A DNA stretch of 63,117 bases. It comes from Bacteroidetes bacterium 47-18. GTDB lineage: Bacteria > Bacteroidota > Bacteroidia > Chitinophagales > Chitinophagaceae. Position 1 is the first letter of the stretch, and every line of letters begins with the position of its first letter. A model generated the notes under the pieces. That model ran no database searches. It was given only the letters and a program-made list of their open reading frames with translations, and had not been told where the DNA came from. Where the stretch lies: positions 1 through 63,117 of the forward strand of contig MKSF01000030.1 of assembly GCA_001897155.1 (NCBI GenBank), given 5' to 3'. A program made the translations under genes and the position numbers. Of this stretch, positions 43,612-52,760 are shown piece after piece.

Positions 43612-44790
43612 TCAGACCTTTTCTATAACCATTGCGGAAGCGCCGCCGCCGCCGTTACAGATACCTGCCGCACCGTATTGCGCATTATTTTGTTCCAGTA
43701 CATTGATCAGTGTAACGATGATACGTGCGCCGGAGCAGCCGAGCGGGTGTCCCAAAGATACAGCGCCGCCATTCACGTTCACCTTTTCTGAAGGCAGTCC
43801 GAGGATCTGGCAGTTGGCCAGCCCTACAGCGGAAAACGCTTCGTTGAATTCGAAGAAGCTGATCTGGCCGAGCTCCAAGCCTGCCTTGGCAACAGCCTTT
43901 CTTACGGCCGGCGCCGGTGCGGTTGTGAACCATTCAGGAGCCTGCGCTGCGTCCGCATAGGATCTGATGACAGCGATCGGCTTTAATCCCAGCGCTTCGG
44001 CCTTTTCCCTGCTCATCAGTATCACTGCCGCTGCGCCGTCGTTCATAGTGGACGCGTTAGCCGCAGTAACGGTGCCGTCCTTTACGAATGCGGGCTTTAA
44101 GCCTGCTATTTTATCAAATTTTACGTTATAAGGCTCCTCATCCTGGTCGAATACTTTTACAGCACCGCCACGCTGTGGGATTTCCACGGGGATGATCTCA
44201 TTTTTAAATTTACCGGCTTCAATGGCAGCCTGTGATTTCTTATAGGAATTGACAGCGAACTCATCCTGCGCCTCGCGGCTCAGCTTGTATTCGGAAGCGC
44301 ACAGCTCTGCCGCGTTACCCATGGCATAGTTGTTATATACATCGGTAAGGCCGTCCTTAGCCAGTCCGTCCACCATCGTGGTATTGCCGTATTTGTTGCC
44401 CCATCTCAGGTTGGGGGAATAGAAAGGCACATTGCTCATGCTTTCCATACCGCCGGCTACCACCACATCGGCATCACCCAGCCGGATGGCCTGTGCTGCC
44501 TGCGCTATGGCTTTCATACCGCTTGCACATACTTTATTGACAGTCGTAGCAATTACTTTGTCCGGTAAGCCTGCAAATTTAGATGCCTGGCGGGCCGGGG
44601 CCTGTCCCAGGTTTGCCTGCAGCACACAACCCATGATCACCTCATCTACTTCTTCGCCGTTCAGGTTTATTTTCTCCAAAGCTCCCTTAATAGCCAGTCC
44701 GCCTAATTGTGTAGCAGAAAAATCCTTTAATGATCCGCCCCAGCTACCTAATGCAGTACGAACTGCCGAAACTATAACTACTTCTTTCAT
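43612..44790 (-). CDS. Acetyl-CoA C-acetyltransferase (thiolase)
   Basis: 392 residues. Acyl-enzyme Cys in [12 protein letters not shown] (about residue 88), His in EFNEAFSAV, the second catalytic Cys/His in [15 protein letters not shown] (about 348-354). Fits biosynthetic and degradative thiolases of the AtoB type. It has a -7 box TAATTTTG (complement of 44829-44836) and a leader of about 38 bases. The CoA-transferase A subunit (33736) and this enzyme could act in ketone-body use. Confidence 0.95.
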   Translation of the reverse strand: MKEVVIVSAVRTALGSWGGSLKDFSATQLGGLAIKGALEKINLNGEEVDEVIMGCVLQANLGQAPARQASKFAGLPDKVIATTVNKVCASGMKAIAQAAQAIRLGDADVVVAGGMESMSNVPFYSPNLRWGNKYGNTTMVDGLAKDGLTDVYNNYAMGNAAELCASEYKLSREAQDEFAVNSYKKSQAAIEAGKFKNEIIPVEIPQRGGAVKVFDQDEEPYNVKFDKIAGLKPAFVKDGTVTAANASTMNDGAAAVILMSREKAEALGLKPIAVIRSYADAAQAPEWFTTAPAPAVRKAVAKAGLELGQISFFEFNEAFSAVGLANCQILGLPSEKVNVNGGAVSLGHPLGCSGARIIVTLINVLEQNNAQYGAAGICNGGGGASAMVIEKV

Positions 44791-44862
44791 TGAAAAATAT
44801 TGTTTGAATAATGAATGATTTGAACAGGCAAAATTACTGAAAATTTCGCCAATTTTTGCCCT

Positions 44863-45489
44863 TTATTTCTTTTGTACCCACACCACATACTTGTCCCGGA
44901 ACAGCTCTTCGGGGAAAAGATCAAAAATTTCCCACAGCCTCGGGCGGGTACCGGATTCGAATATTTCCTGCGCCAGGTCGCCCCCTTTCAGGCATAACAG
45001 CCCGTTGGGGAGGTCCGTGGTGGTCTGCTTCCTGATCTTGGGCTTTGCCCAGGTCCACAGGTCCTTTAAGGGCGCCACCGCCCTGGAAACAGCAAAGTCA
45101 AAATCTTTCCCGGGCAGATCCTCCACGCGGGAGTGAACGGCCGTCACGTTCTTCAGGCCGATGGCCGTGGCTATCTCCTGCACCACCTTGATCTTCTTAC
45201 CGATGGAATCCACCAGGGTAAATTCGACCTCAGGGTAAAAGATGGCCAGCGGAATGCCCGGGAAGCCGCCGCCGCAGCCGATGTCCAGGATCCGCATGCC
45301 CGGAGTGAAGGTGCATACCGGCACTATGGCAAGGGAATGCAGGACGTGCCGGATGTATAGCTGGTCTATATCTTTCCGGGAAATAACGTTGATCTTGTCA
45401 TTCCATTCCTTATACAGTCCTTCCAGGGACCGGAACTGCTGCTCCTGCGCTGCAGAAAAATCATCAAAATACTTTTGTATTATTTCCAT
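44863..45489 (-). CDS. rsmG: 16S rRNA (guanine527-N7)-methyltransferase
   Basis: About 208 residues. SAM motif ILDIGCGGGFPGIPLAIFYP, the YIRHVLHSLAI segment, and RAVAPLKDLW. Methylates G527 of 16S rRNA. The ATG at 45489 overlaps the stop of the glycosyltransferase gene (ATGGAAATAA), a translational coupling arrangement also seen at 4869; the longer reading to 45546 lies in that gene. Confidence 0.95.
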   Translation of the reverse strand: MEIIQKYFDDFSAAQEQQFRSLEGLYKEWNDKINVISRKDIDQLYIRHVLHSLAIVPVCTFTPGMRILDIGCGGGFPGIPLAIFYPEVEFTLVDSIGKKIKVVQEIATAIGLKNVTAVHSRVEDLPGKDFDFAVSRAVAPLKDLWTWAKPKIRKQTTTDLPNGLLCLKGGDLAQEIFESGTRPRLWEIFDLFPEELFRDKYVVWVQKK

Positions 45490-46622
45490 TGCTGTTTGTT
45501 CTTGTAAAAAATAAAAGGTGACAACAGGATATTGTAGCACAACCATAAGAAGTCGCCCGCTATAAAAAAACGATTATTGTCAAATGTTTGTGTGAAGGTA
45601 TTATAAATTTTAAAAGCACGCCTCAGGAGCAGCAACCGTGCCGTAACAGGCAATAGCAAAAGAAGGAGAGCCGCCGGTCCATAGCTGCCGGTGAGCAGCA
45701 GCGCCGTTCCTGCCGGCAGGAACAGCCAGAAGCAGCTGTGTGTCAGCCCGTAAAGTCCCAGCAGGTATTTGGATGAGGGCCGGTAATACTTGCCGGTGCT
45801 GACATGCCTGCTTTTCTGCCTGAAAAGGGATGGCCGGGAAGCGGGAGCGGGCGAATACATAAAGCTTTCCGGGTCCGGGTTGACAGCGACCTTGCATCCT
45901 TTTGCGGTGAGCTGCTGTATCAGCAGGTCGTCATCCCCGGAGGGCAGGCGGTTATAAGTGCTCAGGAAGCCGGCATCTGCAACGGCGTCCAGATAGCATT
46001 GCCTGCTGTAGAGCATATTCCTGCCCACGCCCATATAGCTCCTGCCGCTCAGGGCATATGTGCTGTATTGTATGAACGTATGAAGGGTTTCCCATCTCAC
46101 CCACTTATTGAGTAAGGTATTTTCCGGGATATAGGGACCGTAGCCGAGCACCACGCTACCCGGCTCAAAGGAGCTCATGGACCGCAGCCAGTTACGGCCC
46201 GCCGGACGGCAGTCAGCGTCCGTAAGCAGGATATGATCGTACCTGGCCTGCCTGATCCCGAAATCTAGCGCTGCTTTTTTACCCGTGAAATGCTGACCGG
46301 GCGTATGGCTGACTACTCTTAAGACAGGGTACTGCTCCCGTAGCTGCTCGAGGACCTCCGACGTTGCATCCGTGCTGCCGTCATTCACAACCAGCACCTC
46401 GAAAAGGCCGGCAGGATAATCCTGGGTGCAGATAAGGGGAAGGTTACGCTGTAAATTGACGGCTTCATTGCGGGCGCATATCACTATGGAGATCGGCCTG
46501 GGCGCTAATGGGGGTATTGAAGGCTGCAGGGCCAGTCTTTTGCCGGCTTTGCAGTACCACAGCAGGTAGGCTACCTGTATGATACAGATACACCATAAGC
46601 ATATGATATAGCCGTACAACAT
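45480..46622 (-). CDS. Membrane glycosyltransferase family 2
   Basis: 380 residues. One N-terminal membrane segment, GT2 domain with SIVICARNEAVNLQRNL, VVNDGSTDAT (about residues 79-88) and DADCRP (about 136-141), then QQLTAKGC and a C-terminal membrane region of two or three segments. Adds sugars to lipid carriers. It is cotranscribed with GtrA (5-base gap) and rsmG, so a glycolipid or lipid-linked sugar role is likely. Confidence 0.9.
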   Translation of the reverse strand: MLYGYIICLWCICIIQVAYLLWYCKAGKRLALQPSIPPLAPRPISIVICARNEAVNLQRNLPLICTQDYPAGLFEVLVVNDGSTDATSEVLEQLREQYPVLRVVSHTPGQHFTGKKAALDFGIRQARYDHILLTDADCRPAGRNWLRSMSSFEPGSVVLGYGPYIPENTLLNKWVRWETLHTFIQYSTYALSGRSYMGVGRNMLYSRQCYLDAVADAGFLSTYNRLPSGDDDLLIQQLTAKGCKVAVNPDPESFMYSPAPASRPSLFRQKSRHVSTGKYYRPSSKYLLGLYGLTHSCFWLFLPAGTALLLTGSYGPAALLLLLLPVTARLLLLRRAFKIYNTFTQTFDNNRFFIAGDFLWLCYNILLSPFIFYKNKQQWK

Positions 46623-46627
46623 ACTGT

Positions 46628-47167
46628 CTATGCGGAGGGCCTGGTTTTCTGCTCATTATCGGAAGTGCCGAAGGAGAATCTCTGGTTGACAAAGAAGCTG
46701 AGCGCAGCCACGATGACGGCGATAATGATACGTGAAACGGTCGGGAAGATATGCAGCACCTCTACCAGCAGCTTGAGCAGCGCATAGGTCAGCGCGCTGT
46801 TCACGCCTACTATTACCAGGTAGCGGAACAGTTGTATGCGTCCTTTCAGGTTGGATGACTGGAAGACCACGAACTTGGACATCAGGAAACCGTAAGGAAT
46901 ACAAATGCAAAATGAAATAATAAGGGCGAAAATATGGGAAGATATGACTATCCCGGGGCTGACCATCACTTCCTGCTTCTGCAGGATAAAATTATAGGAA
47001 ATGAAATAGATGAGTATATCGAGCACGAAATTGCTGCCCCCGATGGCCAGGTACCTGAACGTCGTAACAGGCATCATCCTGGAAAAAGGAGGATAGAAGA
47101 AATCTATTATATTGCAAATAGTGTTCCTTGTCTTTAAAAAGTATCTGTTTTCTCTATAGCCGCTCAC
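46628..47167 (-). CDS. GtrA-family membrane protein
   Basis: 179 residues with four membrane segments (FRYLAIGGSNFVLDILIYF, HIFALIISFCICIPYGFLMSKF, LFRYLVIVGVNSALTYALL, IIIAVIVAALSFFVNQRFSF). The RFSF end is the GtrA hallmark. GtrA proteins are thought to flip undecaprenyl-phosphate-linked sugars. Fits well with the adjacent GT2. Confidence 0.9.
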   Translation of the reverse strand: MSGYRENRYFLKTRNTICNIIDFFYPPFSRMMPVTTFRYLAIGGSNFVLDILIYFISYNFILQKQEVMVSPGIVISSHIFALIISFCICIPYGFLMSKFVVFQSSNLKGRIQLFRYLVIVGVNSALTYALLKLLVEVLHIFPTVSRIIIAVIVAALSFFVNQRFSFGTSDNEQKTRPSA

Positions 47168-47297
47168 AAGAATGCAAATTTAAAATAAATTTTCAGCAAA
47201 AACACATCAAAGATATAAAACAGGTACAACGGTTGCCTGTAAATGTTGTACAGCCGTTTTGCAATTTTGTTGCCCTGCTTTAAAGCTTTCAATATAC

Positions 47298-47475
47298 TGT
47301 AAACAGGAAGCTATTACGGACACGCTTTGCTGAGCAGTGTCCTCTATGCGGCTCAGAGACCCCTTTTGCTATAAAGTACTGAGGGTGCTGGTCATTCCGG
47401 ACGGATGTGAGGCATCTCTTATAATGATTGCTGGCTTGTATAGCGGCTTGGTTTCCTAATATACGGATAGCCGGT
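47298..47475 (+). repeat. REP/MITE-like repeat, copy 5
   Basis: Core GGTCATTCCGGACGGATGTG at 47390, GGCATCTCTTATAATG, with ACTGTAAACAGGAAGC at the start and GGATAGCCGGTTAA at the end; flanks align with copies 2 and 4. The rest of the 700-base gap between GtrA and tyrosinase (47168-47297, 47476-47870) shows no gene. Confidence 0.75.
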
Positions 47476-47870
47476 TAATTCTTCAAAACTTCCGTCATTG
47501 TTATATTCCTTATAGGTTATAGCATCCTTTCCCGGCGGTGTAGTAGCGCTTTCCAATTTAAAGTTACCCCGTCAAATCCAATGCTGATTTTTTATACCCT
47601 GGTAACTGATAAAAAACAGTTATATATAAAAATACGTATTTATACCTATTTTAATTTGAAAATAACTGTGTTTCTTTGAATAATATTAACTGCTAATATA
47701 ATTGCCCGCCATAATGCAGATCAATGGGAATATTTTGACCCGGATCGTTCTTGCTGATGAAGACCGGTCACTAATGTAAACAGTAATGACCGTAGTCCCC
47801 CGTGGATCCGGATAGTCAAAGCAGCGCTTAAAATTCAAACTTATCATCAATCATTACTAAATATTATAAA

Positions 47871-50138
47871 ATGTCGCATAACTCAGATTTTACATTGTCG
47901 TTTATTGGAATAGAGGGCAATGCGTGTGCAGAAGCCGCATACATCACATGGACACCTGTCAGGTTCAGAATTTCACGTTCCGACAGCTCTGGCCGGGAAA
48001 AAGTAGTCCTTGACCAGGAACAAATCAGGGATACGGCTCCTGTATTCCCAAATGATATTGATTTATCAAAACTGGCAATCCCGACAGTGCTGTTTTATGC
48101 TGACAGCACCCCGGGAAGTGTAGGTCAAGAGACCTGTGAAATTATATTTGAGCAGGACGAAAGCCACAAAGACATTTTTGTTGGTGGAAAATTTCAGGAA
48201 GGAAAATTGTTTAACGGGGCCAGTCCCGAAGATTTGGATATCAAGATCAAAGCTATGAAAGACGGGGTAGCCATCAGCACCGTAAAGACAATGATACGTG
48301 TCAGGAAAAATGCAAACCTCTTGTCAGCAAAGGCCAGGAAAGCTTACCTGCATGCCTTGTCCACAATTAATGCGACAGATCCGGAAGGCCGTGGAATAGG
48401 CATCTATTCAACCGACTTTTTTAAGATGCACGTCAAAGGTTCAAAGTCCATTGCCCATGGAACAGAAGTCTTTTTGCCCTGGCACAGGCTTTACCTGCTT
48501 GACCTGGAGCGGCAGTTGCAGCAGGTTGATCCGGCAGTTTCCCTTCATTATTGGAAATTTGATGAACCGGCACCTAATATTTTTAAAGCCGACTTTTTGG
48601 GTGAAAGCGTTATTGACGATTGGGGTTATCCTATGACGACCATCGGGGTCTCTACCAGTTTTGCACGGTTTGACGAAGACAATCCCTTACGGTCCTGGGC
48701 AATCGATCGCGAAAAATTGATCCGGAGAATGTCCTGGTTTGACAATCAGGGCAAGCAGGCTGGTTCTAATGATTATGACGAAACCGGAAAAATTGCCTTT
48801 CAGGCAGTTTTAAATGAAAAAGGTACTTATGACCATAAGGAATATCTTTTTAGACGAACAGTGGATGAAAAGGGAAATCCCAAAGTAGATGATCACTCAT
48901 TTACTAAGCTGGAAATTGATCCGCATGGATCTACACATATGAGCAATAACGGGTTCATCAACTATGTTCCGACCGCTCCCAAAGACCCCTTATTTTTCTT
49001 CCTGCATTCCAACGTAGAGCGGATGTGGGGAAAATGGCAGACCATACATACCTTATTTGACCCTTCCTCAGAAGATAATTACCCGAACCAAAAAGAAAAT
49101 GATAACAGTTGGAAAAATGTCAATGCCAGCTTATGGCCATGGAACGGAAAGTTAACTCCTAACGAATATCATTATGAGGCTCCCGGAACAAGGACCAATA
49201 ATTTTACGACTTCCAAATGCTTCAAAAACTTTGAAAACAACAGCCCGATTATAAAGGATGCGCTGGACCCTTTCGGCGTAACTGATTACCAGAATTATCT
49301 GGGCTTTGAATATGACGATACAGCAGCCTTTTTGGATCAATATTCTCTACAAAATGATCATGCTCTGAAAGCGGAAAAAAGCAGCAATGTATTCGCCGAA
49401 AGTATTAAAAGTCCCGGCTTTCAGGTTTTGGATAAAGAAGCAGACGTGGAATCCTTGTTGGAATCCATGGAGCAATTGCTGAATAAGTCTTCTAAAACAG
49501 AAAAGATGTTTAGTAAATCAGTCACACCGGGTAATAAGAATACGGAACTGCGCGCTGTATTGAATACGCTGACGTTTAACAAGATCTTTTCCCCGCAGGT
49601 CACAAAATTGTCTGCTAAAATAAACAACACCTTAGAAAAATTACTTGCTGTAGCTGAGAACAGGGAGGAAACAGATGCCATCCTTATTCCGTTGGTGTAT
49701 GACGATAATCGTGACATCATTCACCAGCTGGAGCTGAATTTCAGGGCGCTGCAGGACGATATAACGGCTGAGGTGTCTGTCAGGTATTATGACAAGACCA
49801 GTGACAGGTACGAAACGAAAGCCTTCTCACGCTATTTGGTCGTCTATTTATTGGCGCTTTACGACTATGAATTTATCCAGGATAAGAAGATATACGAGCT
49901 TATAGCCAGGAATGGAGCTGTCCTGTTTGAAAAGATAAGGGATGAAGAGTATCTGGATCTTTTAATTGCTTTGCTGTGCTTTGCTTCCAACGAAACAATC
50001 CGCAGGATATACGAAAGATTCCTGGAGCCGACCGGCTTTTTAGCCGATCTTGAACTTCAGTCAGGACAGGCTCCGAATAAAACTTCAAATAAAATATGGG
50101 CTTTGATCACACTGTTCAACAATGCACTCAACAATTAG
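47871..50138 (+). CDS. Tyrosinase-family type-3 copper protein with extra C-terminal helical domain
   Basis: 755 residues. N-terminal domain (1-150) of beta-rich type, unknown. The tyrosinase domain contains six copper histidines: His187 (FKMHVKG), His196 and His205 (HGTEVFLPWH), His352 and His356 (HGSTH) and His379 (DPLFFFLHSNVERMW). The usual HH pair is LH, keeping the metal-ligand His. Residues 510-755 form an all-helical region resembling HEAT-like repeats, not seen in ordinary tyrosinases. No signal peptide, so it is likely cytosolic. The stop overlaps the next gene by 17 bases. Confidence 0.88.
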   Translation: MSHNSDFTLSFIGIEGNACAEAAYITWTPVRFRISRSDSSGREKVVLDQEQIRDTAPVFPNDIDLSKLAIPTVLFYADSTPGSVGQETCEIIFEQDESHKDIFVGGKFQEGKLFNGASPEDLDIKIKAMKDGVAISTVKTMIRVRKNANLLSAKARKAYLHALSTINATDPEGRGIGIYSTDFFKMHVKGSKSIAHGTEVFLPWHRLYLLDLERQLQQVDPAVSLHYWKFDEPAPNIFKADFLGESVIDDWGYPMTTIGVSTSFARFDEDNPLRSWAIDREKLIRRMSWFDNQGKQAGSNDYDETGKIAFQAVLNEKGTYDHKEYLFRRTVDEKGNPKVDDHSFTKLEIDPHGSTHMSNNGFINYVPTAPKDPLFFFLHSNVERMWGKWQTIHTLFDPSSEDNYPNQKENDNSWKNVNASLWPWNGKLTPNEYHYEAPGTRTNNFTTSKCFKNFENNSPIIKDALDPFGVTDYQNYLGFEYDDTAAFLDQYSLQNDHALKAEKSSNVFAESIKSPGFQVLDKEADVESLLESMEQLLNKSSKTEKMFSKSVTPGNKNTELRAVLNTLTFNKIFSPQVTKLSAKINNTLEKLLAVAENREETDAILIPLVYDDNRDIIHQLELNFRALQDDITAEVSVRYYDKTSDRYETKAFSRYLVVYLLALYDYEFIQDKKIYELIARNGAVLFEKIRDEEYLDLLIALLCFASNETIRRIYERFLEPTGFLADLELQSGQAPNKTSNKIWALITLFNNALNN

Positions 50139-51762
50139 TGAAATCAGACACATGATCGACCGGCAGATAAAAGAACTGGGCAGTGACACGCCAACCGAAG
50201 TCATTATCGGATTGTTTGATTCGATCAAGGCGGCCGGACCCCGAAATAATTCCTTGCCATTGGTGGAGCTCTTGTCAGAAAGGCATCCTATTTATAAAAG
50301 CAGGAGCTCGATCGCATCGTCAAATATTCGAGGTTATCTTATTGAGGCATTCCATCATATAGGAATGCCTCAAAAAGGGCTTCCCTATATTCTCGAAGAA
50401 TTGGAAACATCGTTTTCGCCTTACATTATCGCTGCATCCGCAAAAGCGGTCAGGGGGATCAGGGAACCGCATCCGGGCATTGCCGCCTTCCTCAATAAAA
50501 GCATTTATAATATCTGGCAGGCAGATGCAATCGTCAATTATTCCGCTTTTCTCGCACCTTATGATCAGGCTTCCAATACAACGGCCCTCAGGGAAATTTT
50601 CACAAGCCTGAAGTGGCTGGAAGGCAAGGCACAGTATATCCTGCCGGATTTATACCACCTGGAAACACAAATGTCCGAATACTTCAGCTCAGAAAACAGG
50701 AGACTGCTCGCAGAGTGTATCGCGGCTATTGAAGCGGCCGCTCCTCCATCGGATAATTGCTGTACCCTGCCCGTAGAGGTTTATAACCAGGCGGATACCC
50801 GTCTTCCTGCCGCATCCGGAGTGAAATTGGATAATATCCTGCTGCAGGACCAGGAAGGGAACGAATTGGAGTGGAATGATTACTTCAGGGGGAAATATAC
50901 TGTCCTGTCTTTTTTTTATACCAAATGCCATAATCCCAGGAAGTGCATCCAGACAATTTACAACCTGGTAAACATTCAAAAGAAAATTAAGGAAAATAAG
51001 TATCACCATATCCAGACAGCCGCAATAACGTACGATCCCTTATATGATACAAGCCCCATATTAAAATCGTATGGCAGGAACAGGAACTACCACTTTGATG
51101 AAAGCAACAGGATGTTCAGGGTCATTTCCGGTATGCAGACACTGGTTGAAGGCCTGGACATCGGGGTCAATTATAAAGGCACAGAGGTCAACGTGCACAG
51201 GATAGAAGTGTACATCATCAATCCTGAAGGTAAAATAGAACGGTCTTTCCTGAGATTCCAGGCCGGGGACACGTTAATAATGGACGCCCTGGAAGAATTG
51301 ACAGGGAAGGAGCGTCCTGTTCCCCAAAAAGCCGGACGGGAAGCAGGCAAGCCAACTATTACAAGCAGGCTCTCAACGCTAGTGCTGCCGGTCCTGATTG
51401 CCTTTTTTCCCAAGTGCCCGATGTGCTGGATGGCATATTTGAACCTGGTTGGGATCGGCAGTATCGTTTCGGTTTCCCACCAGCCCTGGCTTGTCTACGT
51501 ATTCATAGGCCTCGCTGCCTTCAATTTAGTGAATCTCTACCGCTTGTCCAAAAAGAGAAACGGGATTTTTCCTTTTTACCTGGCGCTTGGCGGAATGCTT
51601 TTGCTGGGATTGAATTACTGGTTAGACCTTGGCCCGGTAATCGTGGCTATGGGATTTCTTTTAACGCTGATCTCTACGCTGCTGAGCAGTTTGAGCTTCA
51701 GGCAATACCACAAGATTTTCCACTTTATCAGCAAAAAGTGGATGGCCTTTAAATATGCTTAG
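50122..51762 (+). CDS. Helical-Sco1-like-membrane protein, probable copper chaperone of the tyrosinase
   Basis: 546 residues. Residues 1-215 all-helical; 230-395 thioredoxin/Sco1-like with FFYTKCHNPRKC (Cys269, Cys275, a C-x5-C rather than C-x3-C) and a Sco-type His359 before a IINPEGKIER strand; 415-525 four membrane segments, the first followed by FFPKCPMCWMAYLNL (Cys432, Cys435). No signal peptide, so the Sco-like part may be cytosolic unless the topology is unusual. The overlap with the tyrosinase gene and the metal-binding motifs point to copper delivery. Confidence 0.8.
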   Translation: MHSTISEIRHMIDRQIKELGSDTPTEVIIGLFDSIKAAGPRNNSLPLVELLSERHPIYKSRSSIASSNIRGYLIEAFHHIGMPQKGLPYILEELETSFSPYIIAASAKAVRGIREPHPGIAAFLNKSIYNIWQADAIVNYSAFLAPYDQASNTTALREIFTSLKWLEGKAQYILPDLYHLETQMSEYFSSENRRLLAECIAAIEAAAPPSDNCCTLPVEVYNQADTRLPAASGVKLDNILLQDQEGNELEWNDYFRGKYTVLSFFYTKCHNPRKCIQTIYNLVNIQKKIKENKYHHIQTAAITYDPLYDTSPILKSYGRNRNYHFDESNRMFRVISGMQTLVEGLDIGVNYKGTEVNVHRIEVYIINPEGKIERSFLRFQAGDTLIMDALEELTGKERPVPQKAGREAGKPTITSRLSTLVLPVLIAFFPKCPMCWMAYLNLVGIGSIVSVSHQPWLVYVFIGLAAFNLVNLYRLSKKRNGIFPFYLALGGMLLLGLNYWLDLGPVIVAMGFLLTLISTLLSSLSFRQYHKIFHFISKKWMAFKYA

Positions 51763-52125
51763 ACTATCCGGCCCGTGTCATTAAATTACTTTTCAGGCAA
51801 CCGGGGGCGAGGTAGAAAACGAAAGTAATGGACGTCTGCTCCGGGTGCGCTGACGTGCAGTATGCACAGCAGACCTTTTCATTTAAGCCTTCATAACCTG
51901 GGGGGCTCTTCTTACGCTCCTTCGCCCAGGCTGAACCGTCAGTAGCTTTTACCAACCCTTCTATATGTTGTAAGGCAATATATACTTTTGTATATTTGCT
52001 ATGAGCTAACGGAAATGCATTCAAATACAGCACAATAAGCAATGCTATTTGACCGTTACCTGCTAAAGCCGTTGTAATGCAGCCGGTCCGGCTCTTTTGT
52101 GAAAATTTAAAAAAATAATAAAACT
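51763..52125. other. Intergenic region without a supported gene
   Basis: 363 bases. A 92-codon open reading on the minus strand (51764-52042) has no recognisable family or start context. TATATTTG near 51990 and other -7-like strings are isolated. I see no terminator or repeat I would claim. Confidence 0.5.
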
Positions 52126-52596
52126 ATGACTACCTTATCCAAAGGAGATAAAGCCCCGGCTTTTACTCTGGTTAACACAGATAAAAAAGAGGTCAGCCTT
52201 GCTGACTATAACGGGAAAAACGTATTGATCTTATTTTTCCCGCTGGCATTTACCAGCGTATGTACCGCTGAGCTTTGCAGCGCCCGTGATAATATGGCCG
52301 CCTACAACGACCTGGATACGGTGGTGCTGGGTATCAGCGTGGATTCCCCCTTTACCCTGGGAGAATTTAAGAAGCAGCAGCAGATCAACTTTGAATTGCT
52401 CAGCGATTTCAACAAAACGACGGCGGCGGCTTACGGGGCGCTGTACGAGGATTTTGTACTGGGCATGAAAGGCGTGGCCAGGCGGGCTGCTTTCATCGTG
52501 GATAAGAACGGTGATATCGCTTATGCCGAAGTGCTGGAAGATGCGGGACAACTGCCGGATTTTGAAGCTATAAAGCAAACGCTTGCATCTCTGTAA
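52126..52596 (+). CDS. Peroxiredoxin
   Basis: 156 residues of AhpC/TSA fold. Peroxidatic Cys46 in FPLAFTSVCTAELC, with Cys51 five residues later as a possible resolving Cys (CTAELC), the AhpE/Bcp-like short type. SVDSPFTLGEFKKQQ and GVARRAAFIVDKNG support the family. Reduces hydroperoxides; the closest gene upstream is the copper enzyme pair, which could be an oxidant source, but no co-transcription is evident. Confidence 0.93.
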   Translation: MTTLSKGDKAPAFTLVNTDKKEVSLADYNGKNVLILFFPLAFTSVCTAELCSARDNMAAYNDLDTVVLGISVDSPFTLGEFKKQQQINFELLSDFNKTTAAAYGALYEDFVLGMKGVARRAAFIVDKNGDIAYAEVLEDAGQLPDFEAIKQTLASL

Positions 52597-52627
52597 GCGC
52601 AGCAGACCAGCATCACGGATGCTTAAG

Positions 52628-52665
52628 AAGAGGTTGTCGGCAAACAGGGGGACAGCCTCTTTTTT
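52628..52665 (+). terminator. Terminator of the peroxiredoxin gene
   Basis: Stem AAGAGGTTGTC (52628-52638) / GACAGCCTCTT (52651-52661, one G-T pair), then a T run. Confidence 0.9.
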
Positions 52666-52685
52666 AATATCGGGGCCAATTGTTT

Positions 52686-52712
52686 TTTGGGTTGCAAAGA
52701 AATGTATATTTG
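52686..52712 (+). promoter_or_regulatory. Promoter of the GH3-like gene
   Basis: TTTG at 52686-52689 and -7 box TATATTTG at 52705-52712 with a 15-base gap, shorter than the usual 19-21. The ATG is at 52761, a 48-base leader. Confidence 0.5.
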
Positions 52713-52760
52713 CACTCTGAAACTGATAGGAATATCAACGATTTATAGACAAATACAATA

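Noticed and set aside
51764-52042. 92-codon minus-strand reading between the Sco-like and peroxiredoxin genes
   Set aside because: No family, no start context and no neighbour support; kept as intergenic.
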